A DNA stretch of 64,000 bases from Gelatoporia subvermispora B (GCA_000320605.2 KB445791.1:1763854-1827853); one strand, 5' to 3'; numbered from the stretch's first letter, positions 24,186 through 36,164 are shown. The notes: generated from the letters alone by a model not told the origin. Translations and numbers: made by a program.

Positions 24186-25025
24186 ATGCGCTTCACCTCC
24201 GCTGCCATATTTTCTGGTCTCTTGACCGTCGTCTCGGCTCACTTCCAGCTCCAATACCCAGCTCCTCGCGGGCCCTTCGTTGAGCCCAATGAGATCAATT
24301 TCTGCGGTGGGTAACAACCCAGGTTGCGCATATAGCCTTTCTCTTATTCAGATTTGGTTATGGCAGACGGCTACGCGAATGCTGTCAGCAATCGCACTGA
24401 GTTCCCCATCAGCGGTGGCTTCTTCAGCCTGAACAGCGAGCACCCACAATGGACTCGTACGTGCCATTCCTCCGACCCATAAGCTGTGCGATTGAACAGG
24501 CAGACTAACTGCTTTCCACCGAAATACAGTGGGTGTCATCGTGTCCACCGTCCAGGACCCGGACAACTTCGCCAACTTCACAGACTCCAATGGGAACGAA
24601 CAGACCGCCGTTCCCTTTTTCCAAACGAGTGGCGAGGGTGCCTTCTGTGCGCCTATCAACTTGAGCGACCTCACTAGCGTCAGCCTCAAGGCCGGTATGA
24701 ACGTCACTCTGCAGTGGATCTTTGACGGCGGCGACGGCGAACTCTTCCAGGTAATTGCTATTCCTTTTTGGTATATTTCGGACAAATGCGCTAAAATGTA
24801 CTCACGCTCCAGTGCGCCGATCTCACGCTCGCGGATATTCCTGCCCCTACGAACGTATCTTGCTCAAACGCAACGAACGCGGCTGTGACACCGCTCACCT
24901 CCGCACCCGCGTTTACGTCGAGCGCGGCGTCGCCGTCGAACACCTCGAACGGTGCGCCCTCCACCGCTGTATTGAGTCTTTCTGGAGTATTGGGAGCCAT
25001 GGCTGCTGTCATGGCCCTTCTTTGA
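24186..25025 (+). CDS. Secreted GPI-type copper acquisition factor, BIM1-like (LPMO-related X325)
   Basis: The family is structurally related to lytic polysaccharide monooxygenases but is not known to cut polysaccharide. Bim1 of Cryptococcus helps Ctr1 take up copper. Model: exons 24186-24306, 24367-24456, 24530-24750 and 24813-25025; 214 aa. Seen: signal peptide [18 protein letters not shown], with predicted cleavage directly before [13 protein letters not shown], giving the required N-terminal histidine. Then [32 protein letters not shown] (likely second copper His, about residue 48 of the mature chain), [30 protein letters not shown] and CADLTL. A Ser/Thr/Ala-rich spacer and a C-terminal hydrophobic tail ([12 protein letters not shown]) indicate a GPI anchor. 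Lies directly downstream of the Ctr gene. The Asp ligand was not assigned. Confidence 0.9.
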
Positions 25026-26670
25026 GTTGCCCTTGATTCATAAAGACCGGGAAGGCACGTCGATAGCAATAGTAGGGTAGACACGGATCGCCAGAAGCGC
25101 GTTTGGCATCTCGTGCAGCTACTGCAGCACAAATGACCGATATTTCGCTCAGGTTTACCGTGTTTAGTCCACTTAGGGGAGCTGATGTTGCCAAGGTGAC
25201 TTGGGTTCGTGAACGCATGGCTTGTGCTCAGTAGCTGAGTTGATCGCCTCCAAGGTTACGGTGGCAGGGTGATGAAGGGCTCAAACAATGTCGTTGAAGC
25301 GCTAGGATTTGAAGGTTAACAGGGTGAATCAATGTCTGCACAGGACCCGAACCCCACAACGATGTTGTTCGAGACTTGAGACACACCCATCATCTCCTCG
25401 CGTCACCAGGCACGTGCTGAGAAAACTGTACTAGGCGGATGCATATCTGGCCTCATCACGTTACCGTGCGTCCTTCCGCTACACTCGGCAGCTGTCGTAA
25501 ATCGGGTTGCGTGAAACTGCGTCTGCTCTGACCTGTCTCAGCTACTTGCCTCATGTTCTACACAGCCAACCTAGCAGCTCACAGACTGGCATCAGACAGG
25601 ATAGGACGATACCAGTCAGTCTGATAATTGATGCAAATACTTCTCTGCCAACAACGTCACCGCCAAACGTTGTTCTTCTACTAGCCCCTTTGGGCCCTTG
25701 CGTACACTAATCTGCCTGGAATATGCGTGTTGTAGACTTGAAGGAACCTCCAAGAGCTTCCGCACTGTGCTTCAACCCTGTAGCTATTGACTTAGGAGTC
25801 TCGTGCCTCGCATTTCGCTTCCGCAGCGTTGTGGCGCACTAAGTTCTAGTCAAGGTTTCGCACGCGCGCATATCTGCCTTGCTGTATTTGTGCACCGCCC
25901 CTATATGATCGCAGCCTGCTCTGCCAAGCTCCAAGTGTCCCGGTGTACGCCGGATCGAGTCAACACTTTTGCGTTCACCGAATGCCGAGGCCGCCGGGTG
26001 CATACGTTCGCCGAGCGGATGTCTGCACGCCACCAACGGCAAACCCAAATGAGGTACGCTCCCAGACTGGCCCGCCGCGGCAATTCTAAGCATCGAGAGC
26101 GGCACCGAACACGTAGGCACCTGCGAAAGGTTTGTCAGATGCGCTGAGTCCGACCATGCGAGGATCTGTCGAGTTAGCGTTGCTGGATTATCTGCGCGTC
26201 CGAGAGACGCTCGTGCACTGGCGTACGCGCATGCGGTGCGGGCGGACCCGCGAGCTGCGCGTCCTAGTGCCGAGCGTAATCACTCACAGCACGCGCTGCG
26301 CGACTGGCACTGTGATGGTGCAGCTCAGCCTGGCAGGCATTCGGGCCCTGCAGCTTATTATACTGTGAAACAGGTGTGTTGGTTCGTATCTGCCCTTGAT
26401 CCCTGTTCAGGAACCCCTCAGTGCCCGACCGCCGGGCGTCACCAGGCGTCACCGAGGTTTTACGCCACAACAACCCCAGCTGCTCCCATTCATATTCGCC
26501 GCATTCGTGAAAAGAACGCGACATCGCCTTCCCCTCTTCTCTGCTCCCCGTGTTTCTTGGGTTGCGCAGTCAGCACCGGCGCTCCTATCTCCACCTACGA
26601 CGACTGACGGGAGCCGAAAGCTCTCTGAAACGGCCACCATCCGGCATAGTTCACCAGCCACGCCTGAATC
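25026..26670. other. Long intergenic region
   Basis: No supported gene on either strand. The segment 26090-26330 is markedly GC-rich and CpG-rich compared with its flanks, with several overlapping chance frames. The last 150 bp should contain the promoter of the small gene at 26671. Confidence 0.35.
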
Positions 26671-27246
26671 ATGCGCCTGTTTCACCGCAAGGAGACTCCT
26701 TGGGAGGTCGTGGACACGAAGTCCGTCGAACCTGTACCGATGTTCGACGAGGATGAAGGTGAGTATCCCCCGCGATACTGCGCTCTTTCTCACCTCGATT
26801 GCTAACATCCGCTCACCAGACCTCGACATCATCCGCATCGCAGATGCCGACACTACTGTAGCCTATACAGTAGACCTCGGCCGCGTGCGTGAAGGCCCTG
26901 GACTGCGTGGCGCCCTCGAAGGCGCGCGGCTCCAGCTCCTCAGGCGTGCCGCCTCTGCCCAGTACAACATCTTAATTCGAGAAGGGTGTGTTTATTTCAC
27001 TTGTCTACTTGAGCACGCTTGCTGATCGACTCCCCATCCAGATGGCAATTGACATTACTTCGACGTGGAAAGAAGTATCGCGTTGAAGTTCGATATACTG
27101 GCCGCGCTGCATGCGTCACGGGCAAGCTACCGGCGCGACCACCACCACCCTTTGTGGCACTCCTGGACTTGTGTCGCTCGCGAGCACTTACAGACTTCCG
27201 ACTAGACGCGGGCATAGAAATGAAGGAGATCCATGCGGCGTGTTGA
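26671..27246 (+). CDS. Small hypothetical protein, three exons
   Basis: Not recognised. Model: exons 26671-26758, 26820-26985 and 27042-27246 (introns 61 and 56 nt, both phase-consistent); 152 aa. Seen: MRLFHRKETPWEVVDTKSVE at the N-terminus, then DLDIIRIADADTTVAYTVDL, an amphipathic helix LRGALEGARLQLLRRAASAQ, NILIREGWQLTLLRRGKKYR with VEVRYTGR, and a Pro-rich segment before the C-terminal helix. There is no signal peptide or membrane segment. Strict frame conservation across both introns and the compact alpha/beta pattern support a real protein. It has the look of a conserved basidiomycete single-domain protein, but I cannot name a family. Tail-to-tail with the sulfurtransferase gene, 231 bp apart. 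Confidence 0.72.
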
Positions 27247-27477
27247 TTGCTTGGCGCTTGGGGGTGTATTTATTCAGCCTTGGATTTGTGATGTTGTTGC
27301 ATGTAACGTGTCCCGCCTCTTGTAATTGTTGTACTTGTATTCATTCAATTTCACTTCACGTCCCCTCGGACGGCCAAGCACACGGCCCGAGCTATACAAT
27401 TCATACGATAGCATGTACACACAATGTCCCAAAGCTCCGAGAATCGCAGTTTCATATTTCACGATTGATTCTCGCAA

Positions 27478-28811
27478 TTACTGTGGCTTATGTTCCTTTT
27501 CTTGCAGCTTGTGCATTGCATAACCCGTCCAGCTCTGTGTTAGGTCAGTTAGAAGACTGAGCTCGAATGATTGACCAAAAAGCGGTACCTCGTCGTAGAT
27601 CGCAGCTTTCGCTCCCAGTGACCGCAGTCCCAGCCATAGTATTCCCGCAGTCATGCCGCTACCGCAGCTCGCTGTCACCGGCCTACGTCCCTCCAAGATC
27701 GCTTGCAAGTGCTCAGATGGGAGTGCTCCCTCGAGAGACGAGCGAATATCTTTTGGTGTACGCAGTGTAGCGTACGGCTGCCCGTCGCTCGGAGCATTGA
27801 GGAAAGCCTGGAATGGAAGCGAGAAAGAATGGGGGATGTGGCCCGAGGGAAGGCCTGGGCGCGGCTCAGGGTCGGTTCCAGCGAATCTGGAGCACAGTAA
27901 AACCTATTGGAAGACCAGTTTCTGAATGACAGGACTCACCGGCCCTGAGAACGCGCGTCGAGCACGATGAATGCGGCCGGATCCCGCTCAGGGTCCTTGC
28001 CTTCGTTCACGAGAATGCCTTCGTAATCTGAGGGCAGATTGAAATAAATTCAAGTCACCGGACGCGTTAAAGTGGTGTGTGACAGCCCACACTCACCAAC
28101 GACGGCTTCCGGATCAAGAGCAGGCACTGGGTAGGATGAGCGTTCCGGTAGAGCAGGCTCACCGCCTGCGGTTGGTAGGTTGGCAGCACGCCATGCGGGG
28201 AAGCCCCCGTCCAGGATGCTCGAGCGTTCATGTCCGAACGAGCGGAACATGTAGAGGGCACGCGGAGAGGAGAAGACGCCGTGCGTATCATACCTGCAGA
28301 ACAATCCAGTAGGAATGCTACGCGAGCAGGAACGATAACGTACAGTACAACGTGTGAATCTGGGCGAATGCCATATTTCTCTGCATTTGGAGCACGCATT
28401 TCAACATACTGCTGTCATGCAGGATAGCTATGAGTACGCACCACAAGCTTCTGCAAAGACCTGCGGAGCGGGCATCATGTGTTTAAGCCCCAACGGGTGT
28501 GGACTCGCAACCTCGTCAAGATCGAGGAAGTGCGATCCAAGTATGTGAGATTCGTGAAAGTCTTCACGAGCTTTGCGGGGCGAGTTTGGCATATGCCAAC
28601 TGGTATCGAGTACAACCAGATCGCCGGGCTTGCCGGGTTGAATGGCAGCGACCTCGGCTGGTTTGAGCACTAGCGGTGTGGACAAGCCCATAGTGGCGTG
28701 CGAGGAGACAAATCGCGATAGGAAACCCGACAGTCGACGAGGAGAGCGGGAGAGCACAGCGAACATAAGAGCGATGGTAGCGATGCCTCCAACGCAAGAT
28801 CGAGCTAGCAA
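27478..28811 (-). CDS. Two-domain thiosulfate/3-mercaptopyruvate sulfurtransferase
   Basis: Transfers sulfur from mercaptopyruvate or thiosulfate to an acceptor. Seen: a basic, hydrophobic N-terminal extension (from 28811) that could be a mitochondrial presequence; an alternative start lies at residue 41 (MGLSTPLVL). Inactive rhodanese domain 1 covers LVVLDTSWHMPN, HILGSHFLDLDEVASPH and YGIRPDSHVVLY. Domain 2 has SILDGGFPAWRAANLP, VLDARS, GHIPHSFSLPF and the active-site loop VTASCGSGMTAGILWLGL. Across the last intron come IYDE and SWTGYAM, ending KEHKPQ with stop 27478-27480. The loop CGSGMTA resembles the mercaptopyruvate type (CGSGVTA) rather than the CRKGVT of thiosulfate enzymes, with Met for Val. 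About six introns. Confidence 0.9.
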
Positions 28812-29174
28812 TGAACAAGCTCAGGCTGGTAAAGTAGACTACTCCGTATTTGGTGGGTGCAACGCGTATAGCAGTCGGAACAACGGATGACTTCTTTGTG
28901 GTCGTATATCGGAAACAACGCTCGACGAACCCGTACGAGTTGCACACCGATGAGGCGAACCGGTCACTAGAGCCAGCGGGGCCGCAGACCTTAACCTCAA
29001 GTTACACAGGACCTAACCCAGCGTGCGGTGACGCGGGGCGCTTGCTGCCGGATGCGCCCCGCCCGTCGTCCCGCCGCTCGAGCTCATCACGTCTACCAGC
29101 GGACTCATTCTTAGTCTCAACCTTCGAATCCAACTTGCTCTTCGTAGTGGAATCTCTGTTATCTGTGTAGCACG
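28812..29174. promoter_or_regulatory. Bidirectional promoter region
   Basis: 363 bp between the divergent starts of the sulfurtransferase (-) and V-ATPase subunit C (+). No clear element was recognised. Confidence 0.5.
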
Positions 29175-30891
29175 ATGCCTTCGGATCAGAGCACCTGGCT
29201 CATCGCGGTACCGGACAACGGAGAGTCCGAGACCTTACAACAAGACCTCGCGACCAAGATGCCAAAGGGCGCCGTCATTGCCGACCTGCCGGTTCCTTCA
29301 TTCAAGGTGCACTCTATAGTGTTCTCCACGCGTGATGTGAGACGTATACCGACCGCTGACCCGATCCGTCACGGTTGAAGACAGGTACCCTCGAGTCACT
29401 CATCTCGCTCTCGGATGAACTTCCGAAACAAGATGCGGTGTTCACGTCTACAGTGGCGAAGATAGTGGACACACTACGGAGTCTCCTTAACAACGACCCA
29501 GCGAAACTTGCGCAGCATGTCCAGGTCGAAGAGCAATCCGTGGACGCGTATCTTCTTCGCGGATGGCGTTGGAACGAGGGCAGATATGGTGTACAGCGCG
29601 GCCTCAAGGACATGGTCGATGTCTTGAACAAGGCGAGCGAATCACCCTCCAAATTCGACAGGGTCCCTGAACGGATTGCATGCAGGAGATGACGTCCATT
29701 GACAACGTCATGAAGAACAAGCTGAACAACTACAATCTTGCCAAGGGCCAGCTCGTCCAGATGCAACGGAAGAAGGCGTAAGTATCCTCGCACGTAGTTC
29801 CTACCTGCTCAACTCAGAATCACGTCTAGCGGCAACCTCTCAGTGCGATCTCTGGCGGAAATTGTTCGCAAAGAGCATGTACTGGAGGAATCTGAGTTTA
29901 TGGAGACCCTCCTGGTGGCTGTTCCTAAGTACGTTGCTTGTCTGGGATCGGTTTCCCAGCTTCGCAAAATTTGATAAATGACCTTCCAGAACCCTGATGA
30001 AAGACTGGCAGACCAAGTATGAACGACTCACGCCCTTCGTTGTTCCGCGGTCATCGACGTATGTTCCTGCCGTTCTAACGTCCTTATTCCTCTAATCCAC
30101 CGAACCCGTACGCACCCAGACTCATCGCGCAGGATGACGAGTACTCTCTGTTCAGTGTGGTCATATTCAAACGTGTGCACGATGATTTCACGAATAAGTG
30201 CCGAGAGAACAAGTATGGCTATAATCTCTGCCATTTGTACAACGCATCGCTCACATCAGACTGTGCTTCCATTCGTATTATCCGTAACAACCACCACAAA
30301 CGGCATTGCAACCTCTACCCTACGCGCATAGGTACATCGTGCGCGATTTCACTTTCTCAGAAGATCTCCTCGACAAGCAGCGGGAAGAGCTTGAGACCGC
30401 CGATGCGGCGGAGAAGGAGCTTTGGGTGCGCTTCATCTGCTGTTATCGATTGCATCTGCCTCGTACCTGATGTACGGATGCTTGTGAACAGACGGAGCTT
30501 TTGGCCTTGTCACGGACCAACTTTTCAGAAGCATTCCAGATTCTCGTGCATCTCAAGGTGCTGCGACTGTTTGTGGAAAGTGTCTTGCGTTACGGTCTGC
30601 CAGCGAACTACGCTGGGCTCTTTGTGAAGGCGCGTCTCTGTGTCTCCTTCCTCAGCGAGTGCTCACCTTCGTTCCTCACTACGTCATCAGCCCGACCCAA
30701 AGTCGCCAAAACGCACATTAGGCGCTCTCTCTATGCAGTTCTCGTATCTGTCCGGGCGCTCAAGCGGGCCCAATGCGTACGAGAAGAACAAGGGTGGCGC
30801 AGGAGACGAGGCTTCAGGCGAGTACCAGACCGTGCTCGAGCAGGAGCTCTTCGAGTTCGTGCTCTTCGAAGTACCATGGATCGTTCTGTAG
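29175..30891 (+). CDS. VMA5: V-type proton ATPase subunit C
   Basis: Stalk subunit of the V1 sector that links the peripheral stators to Vo and controls reversible V1-Vo assembly. Seen: MPSDQSTWLIAVPDNGESE at the N-terminus, then TGTLESLISLSDELPKQDAVF, VEEQSVDAYLLRGWRWNEGRYG and MTSIDNVMKNKLNNYNLAKG. Next come LSVRSLAEIVRKEHVLEESE, LMKDWQTKYERLTPFVVPRS, AQDDEYSLFSVVIFKRVHDD, VRDFTFSEDLLDKQREELE, FSEAFQILVHLKVLRLFVES and VLRYGLPANYAGLFV. The last exon has MQFSYLSGRSSGPNAYEK and ends FEVPWIVL. Exon order and length match the roughly 390-residue family. About nine short introns, several under 60 nt. Confidence 0.94.
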
Positions 30892-32080
30892 TGTGCAGCA
30901 GGCACTCCCTGAGGCGAGAAGCGAGAAGCAGTGGTGTAGGAGCGAGTGGATGACTTGCAGGTACAGTGGGTGCAAACGGAATGTAACGTACAGGCAACGG
31001 ACTGGATCACATATCACAATCACATTGGCATACCCCGCATCGCAGCGCGTCATCATCGTCGTCAACCAGACCAGCGTCCCAGGCTCAGTCTCTGTCCCAG
31101 ACTTCTTTGCGCCCACATCTGCAAACCAGAGCGGCTGACGCAGTTCCCACCCGCTCCTACGGTGGGCGCATGATGAATATTACTTTGAGCCTTGTGTACG
31201 AAAGAAGCCCGAGCCCCTGGGTCGCATCCTCGCATAACGCTAAGGCTGAGTCAGTGAGGGTCACTATAGGAGCTGCGGGACCCCGCCGGGGTTTGCTCTC
31301 TTCCTGATGCAGGCCTCGGACAATCGAAGGGCGCGGGCGTGCGCTATTCCACAGTTTGCAATTCTGCATTTCCGGGGCACCTCCTGACACACGGGATCAT
31401 TGGGACGATTGGGACCTATTGGGACGCACTGAACGGCAAGCACGGCAAAGATCCTGAAGGAATGGTTTGTGTCGGCTCTCCTCCGACCCCACCTACACTA
31501 TCTCCGAGGCTAGCCAGGTCCGTTCTAGCCTTGCGCCACAATGAAAGAGGCACATTGAGGCACACCTTAATTACAAGGCACACTCAACAATCATGACGTA
31601 GTAAAGTCCGGTCTGCTCGAGGAGGCATGATGATGAGCGGATGAGATAAAGATATGTATAATCGGACCAGCCCACTACGTAGGATAGACATTTTGTCGAG
31701 TATTGGTACACGTATGTCAGTACGGATACGAGTGAGCAGAGCAGACGAGACAGGCGCGCCGCCTGCGGTCACGCTGCGCAGGCAGCGGCGCAGTAATGAA
31801 CTCTATAGTAGTATTCGTTCGCAGGTAGCAGACAATGCGGGGATAAACAGATACGGACAATTGGACGTAGACAAACGAATATGGCAGACAGGCGAAGATC
31901 GAATGGACAGGACAGGCGCGAAGGAGAGGGAAATGGCCTCAAGGGAGGCCTTGTTAAGCGTCCACAGGAAACGAGCACTTGTGTACACGAGCTAGTTGCG
32001 GCGCGATATGCTTGATGTTCACGGACTACACAGATTGCGCTGGCGCAGAGTAAACGTGCTCCAGAGTCGGCCCATAGAGC
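30892..32080. other. Convergent 3' intergenic region
   Basis: About 1.2 kb between the VMA5 stop and the KH-protein stop. No supported gene. A short imperfect triplicate of ATTGGGAC occurs around 31398-31426. Confidence 0.4.
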
Positions 32081-35000
32081 TTATAGCCCAAGGTTCGAGA
32101 TGACGCGCGAGACTTCGTCGACCGCGTCATCGTCGATGGCCATGCCAGTGCGATTTCCCGCCATACCCATACCCATACCGGCACCGGCACCGATCGGCGC
32201 CCGTGTGGCACCATGCGGCGGGCCATATACGCTGGGGAAGAGTGGTGCACTTGCACTGCTTGGACTCGACCCGCCAGTTCCAGTGTCAGCACCCGTAGAA
32301 GGCGACTCGGGGCGCGAAATCCCGGCGCCGGGCATGCCACGCGGGGCTTCGGTAATGCGGCCCAAAGAGTATGTCAGGTCAAGCGACTGCGCACGGTTGG
32401 TCAACGAGCGAGGCTTGGAATAGTGGTCCTTCATCTTGGCCTCTAGGAGAGAGTCTGAGCCGCGCTTCAGAGCATCTTCGCCACGCGAGCGATGAGGGAT
32501 CCCCGAACCCTGCACGATGATTATAGCGACGATATGGGTCACAAGACGGAACACTCACAATGGGCGGCAGCGGTGTCCAGTAGTCGTTGTTCGACGGACC
32601 AGGTACATAGTTCGCCTGAGACTCGAAATCTTCCTCCTCTTCGACGTGCTGATAATAAAACGTCGAAGGCGAGTTGTTGAAAAGAGCCTTGACATCAGGC
32701 GAGGAGCTAGCAAGTCGGAGCCGTCTGTCAATCATAGCTTCTGACGGACGGCCTAGATCGGCAGAATCTGGGAGAACATTAGACGGTCCGTCAGCATCGT
32801 GGATGGGCTTAGTCTTACTTTGATGGCGGGTGCGTGCCGTCGAGAGAACCTTGCTATCGAAGTGTGGGAAGGCATCCGCAAAGGAATCACCGCGTTGATG
32901 CGTGCGCGACGTCGGCGACGGGTACACGTGCACATTGTGATTGATGAGATACTGCTCGAGCATCTCACGTGCAGTAACCAGGAAGTCGCTGTTGCTCCGC
33001 TGACATCTGAACTTGAACGAGCATTCTGTCGGCTGCTCGGTCGCGCCACCGTTGGGCGAGCCAGGCTTGACGTTCGGCGAGATGACGACCTGGAACTCGC
33101 GCTTAACACGCTCAGTGAACGCGATAAAATCGGGGGACGAGCATATGCGCGCAAGGTCAGGATGCGGCGGGACTGCCATATCCGCCTCGAAGGGCACATG
33201 ATCCTAACTTGCGGTCAGCATCGCCGTACAGTAAGGTTGATCATAGAGACATACCAACAACATAGTCGCAGCTATCTGTACTTGACTTTCCGGCCCGAAG
33301 ACCGTGACCAGATCAGAGGCAGTTTCCTTGTCTGGGAAACGAACAGACGAATTTGTCTTAGCCTCGATGTCGCGAATGAAAATACTCTTCTCGCCGAGCA
33401 AAGTGCGATGGTATTTGCGTGGGATCGAGACGGACTCGTTCATGTAGTCCTTGTCCTAAGATGGCACTTTCAGCCCCTGTATGCGGGACTTTTCAAGGCA
33501 AACTGACCTTGGGATTGACCAGTTCCATCACTGACTGCTTCAGGTTCTCGAGGTTCATTGCGTTCTTTGCAGGTGTACGTGCGATAACGTTGTCCTCGTT
33601 GTCGTTGTACCCGCCCATCGCAGCGAACTCCTCGGCGTTGGAGAACTTCACGTACACGCCGAACTTCTTCATGATGCGCTGAATGCTCCGGCCGCCGACG
33701 CCAATGATACGCTTGTGATACGATTCAGGCACATGGAAAGATATCTCCGCAGGCAACTCTTCCTGTAGCAGCGTTAAGCCCTGAAGAACTGTTCCATCGT
33801 TACCGGAGATATCGATAACGAAGTTGAGCTCATTGTACGTTTCGAACTTAATCTTGACGTTCGTCGTTTGCATGATCTTGTTAATTTTGCCGTTCTTCTT
33901 ACCGCTGATGAACTCGCGGTGCTCGTTAGCAAGTTCAATCTGGAAGCGAATCTCGTGATGGAAGGTCTGAAGCGAAGGTTAATAATCTCTAGTGCACAGG
34001 CGATATTACCACGTACTTTGACAATGTCGAGGTCCAGCAGCATGGTGATGGCAGATCGGACTTCGTGCTCAAGCCCGTGCATCTCGAAACACATGCCCTT
34101 GAACACGATCTCTGCGCCGGAAGCGTAAGACACTTGCTTTAGAATTGCTGACACTTGGGTCGGATTTAACGTAGTGGAGGGCATCAAGACATTGAACTGC
34201 GCGGGCAACAGCCACAGGGATGCTACATAGAATTGACAAGCCTGCATGCCGGTCAGACCGGCGTTGATGAGTAATCGCATCCGACATACCAGTTGCATGA
34301 TTGAGCGAATTGTCCTTTGTACATTGACTCTATGGTCGCCGTACACGGTTATTAGACTAGTCGTGCTACCGATAGGGGGGAATTGAATGAATGTTGCGTT
34401 GTCGTGCATGAGCGCCTTGAGGTCCTCGGCGCGTTCGGTGACCATCCAATCCATCTTGCGCGGTAGAAGCGCGGTGTCTCTGGAGAGAATCTGTTTGCTC
34501 TGTCATGTTGTCAGTAACAGGCCTCAAGAAGTATTCGGCTCGGACTTCAAGACTTACCTTACCCATCGATACCTGGTAAAGCATGTCACGCGCCCTTTGT
34601 ACACCAAAGAATTCCCCAGTGATCCAGATCACGTTAGGGCTCAGCTTGTTCGTAGTGCCAGTAGGAGAAGAACCGGCAGCATGTTGGCCAACAAAGTCGG
34701 GCCCGATCAAGCCTTGCAAAGGCGAAGGGAAATAAATATTCGTCGCAGTCTCTTCTTGAATCGACTGAAGGACGGCCCGTTTCCTGCCGGCGACAATAGC
34801 GTGCAACTTGTGGTCGATCTCGCAGCATTCCGCATGGAGACCGCTCTAGGGGCGGCGTCAAATTTTCTTGGACATCAGGGAAGACAGGGTGCACTCACAA
34901 GCTCGTCAAGCATAACCAGCAGCCGCACCCGAGCAAGGTCCACGGAATCTCCCTGCCCTGTAATGACTAGCTCACAGACACGCTCCGTCTCCAACCCTGA

Positions 35001-35598
35001 CCAACCAGCGCTGCTACTGATTCCATCTGGCAAGGTGCGCGTAGAGAGCGCTAGGGGACTATTCACCACGGCGATGTGTGCGAATGTCTGGGAAGCAATG
35101 TCGTCCAGCCGACGCCGTACCTCCGGCTTTAACGTGGGCTTCGAGGCGGGAGAGTCGAGGATCTCTGAGCGCGCCACCTTAATCGTGGCACGATTCTACG
35201 CCGCTCAAAGTCAGGGGACAGGTCAATGAGAGGAAACAGTGAAGCGAGCGCACTTGGATGGGGCAGTCTTTCATAATCATCCCCCTGGCGAGCATAACCT
35301 GTGGGTACGCCCCTGAGATCTGGAAAGACCAAGCCTTTCCATGATCGACAGAGGTGAACGAGACGTGGACGCCATGCAGACCCATGGCCATGACAGCTAG
35401 CTTTTGAAGCGCATCATAGTCGGACGGTGACGCGGTGCCTTGTGGGTCAGAGAGACCATTGCCATGGGACTGCGGCAGGTGGGGGTAGGACTCTGCGCGA
35501 CGAAGCTCAGACGTGGGGGGAAAGTCGAACGTCGAGGCCGGGGAGTGGGGGAGGCGAGAGCGACGAGGATAAGTGAAGGATGTGGTGTAGATTTCCAT
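32081..35598 (-). CDS. Multi-KH-domain RNA-binding protein (Bicaudal-C/Khd4-like)
   Basis: Predicted cytoplasmic mRNA-binding regulator. Seen on the minus strand: N-terminus MEIYTTSFTYPRRSRLPH, a degenerate first KH-like region (HGVHVSFTSVDHGKAWSF), and several KH folds. These include HKLHAIVAGRKRAVLQSIQE (loop GRKR), EHREFISGKKNGKINKIMQ (GKKNG) and YHKRIIGVGGRSIQRIMKKF with a canonical GxxG (GVGG). A further KH, YHRTLLGEKSIFIRDIEA, carries GEKS. The C-terminal region holds VPPHPDLARICSSPDF, a long disordered tail with TYSLGRITEAPRG, and ends VSRVISNLGL. Only one GxxG loop is canonical, so the others may be structural. About ten introns. Multi-KH layout resembles Ustilago Khd4 and Bicaudal-C; the precise orthologue is uncertain. 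A long leader with an 82-codon upstream frame precedes the start. Confidence 0.88.
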
Positions 35599-36164
35599 GG
35601 TCCTTGTCCAGTTGATAGATGGAAAGAATATACAGAGTTTTAGATGAGCAGGGGGTCGGGGAGTAGGAGAACAGCGAGGGTATGGAGGTGATCTGGGGGT
35701 ATGGACAAAGTGGTATCCGGGAGGGGTGCCCCGCGCAGCCTCGAAGAACGTAAAACGATATGAAGGAGGCTGGCCGACAGAAACAAGGAGAGGAGGAAGA
35801 CCAAGATATATCGTATAGGAGTTGAGGCGAAAGAAATTGCACTAGAATATTGCGAGAGCCTGCCTGCGCTCATCATTCGGACTTTCAATTCCTATACCCA
35901 GATCCGGTCATGGCCACGCCATGCCCCTGCTTGATTGGTCCAAGTTCCGACTCCGATATGTGTTCCGCTGTTCCGGGGCCAGGCGGGCGGGTTCGCTGAG
36001 GGTGTCCGCTTAGCGCTGCAGCGACCGCCCCGACTGCCCGCCTCAGCCGCACCGTGCCACTCCTCCTTTGGGCCGAAACGCGCCCTCCGATGTCTCACCT
36101 GCCCCCCTGTCTTGCTTGCTTTACCCCGCACCATCCTGCTCCCTGAAATCCTCTGCAGACCCGT
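35599..36164. other. Upstream region of the KH gene
   Basis: Between the KH-gene start and the stop of the RNF14-like gene, both on the minus strand. It includes a minus-strand frame of 82 codons (35640-35888) ending 41 nt before the KH start; whether it is translated is unknown. Otherwise promoter and 5' UTR. Confidence 0.4.

Noticed and set aside
30731..31116. Minus-strand frames over the end of VMA5
   Set aside because: They are shadows of the conserved subunit C coding sequence.
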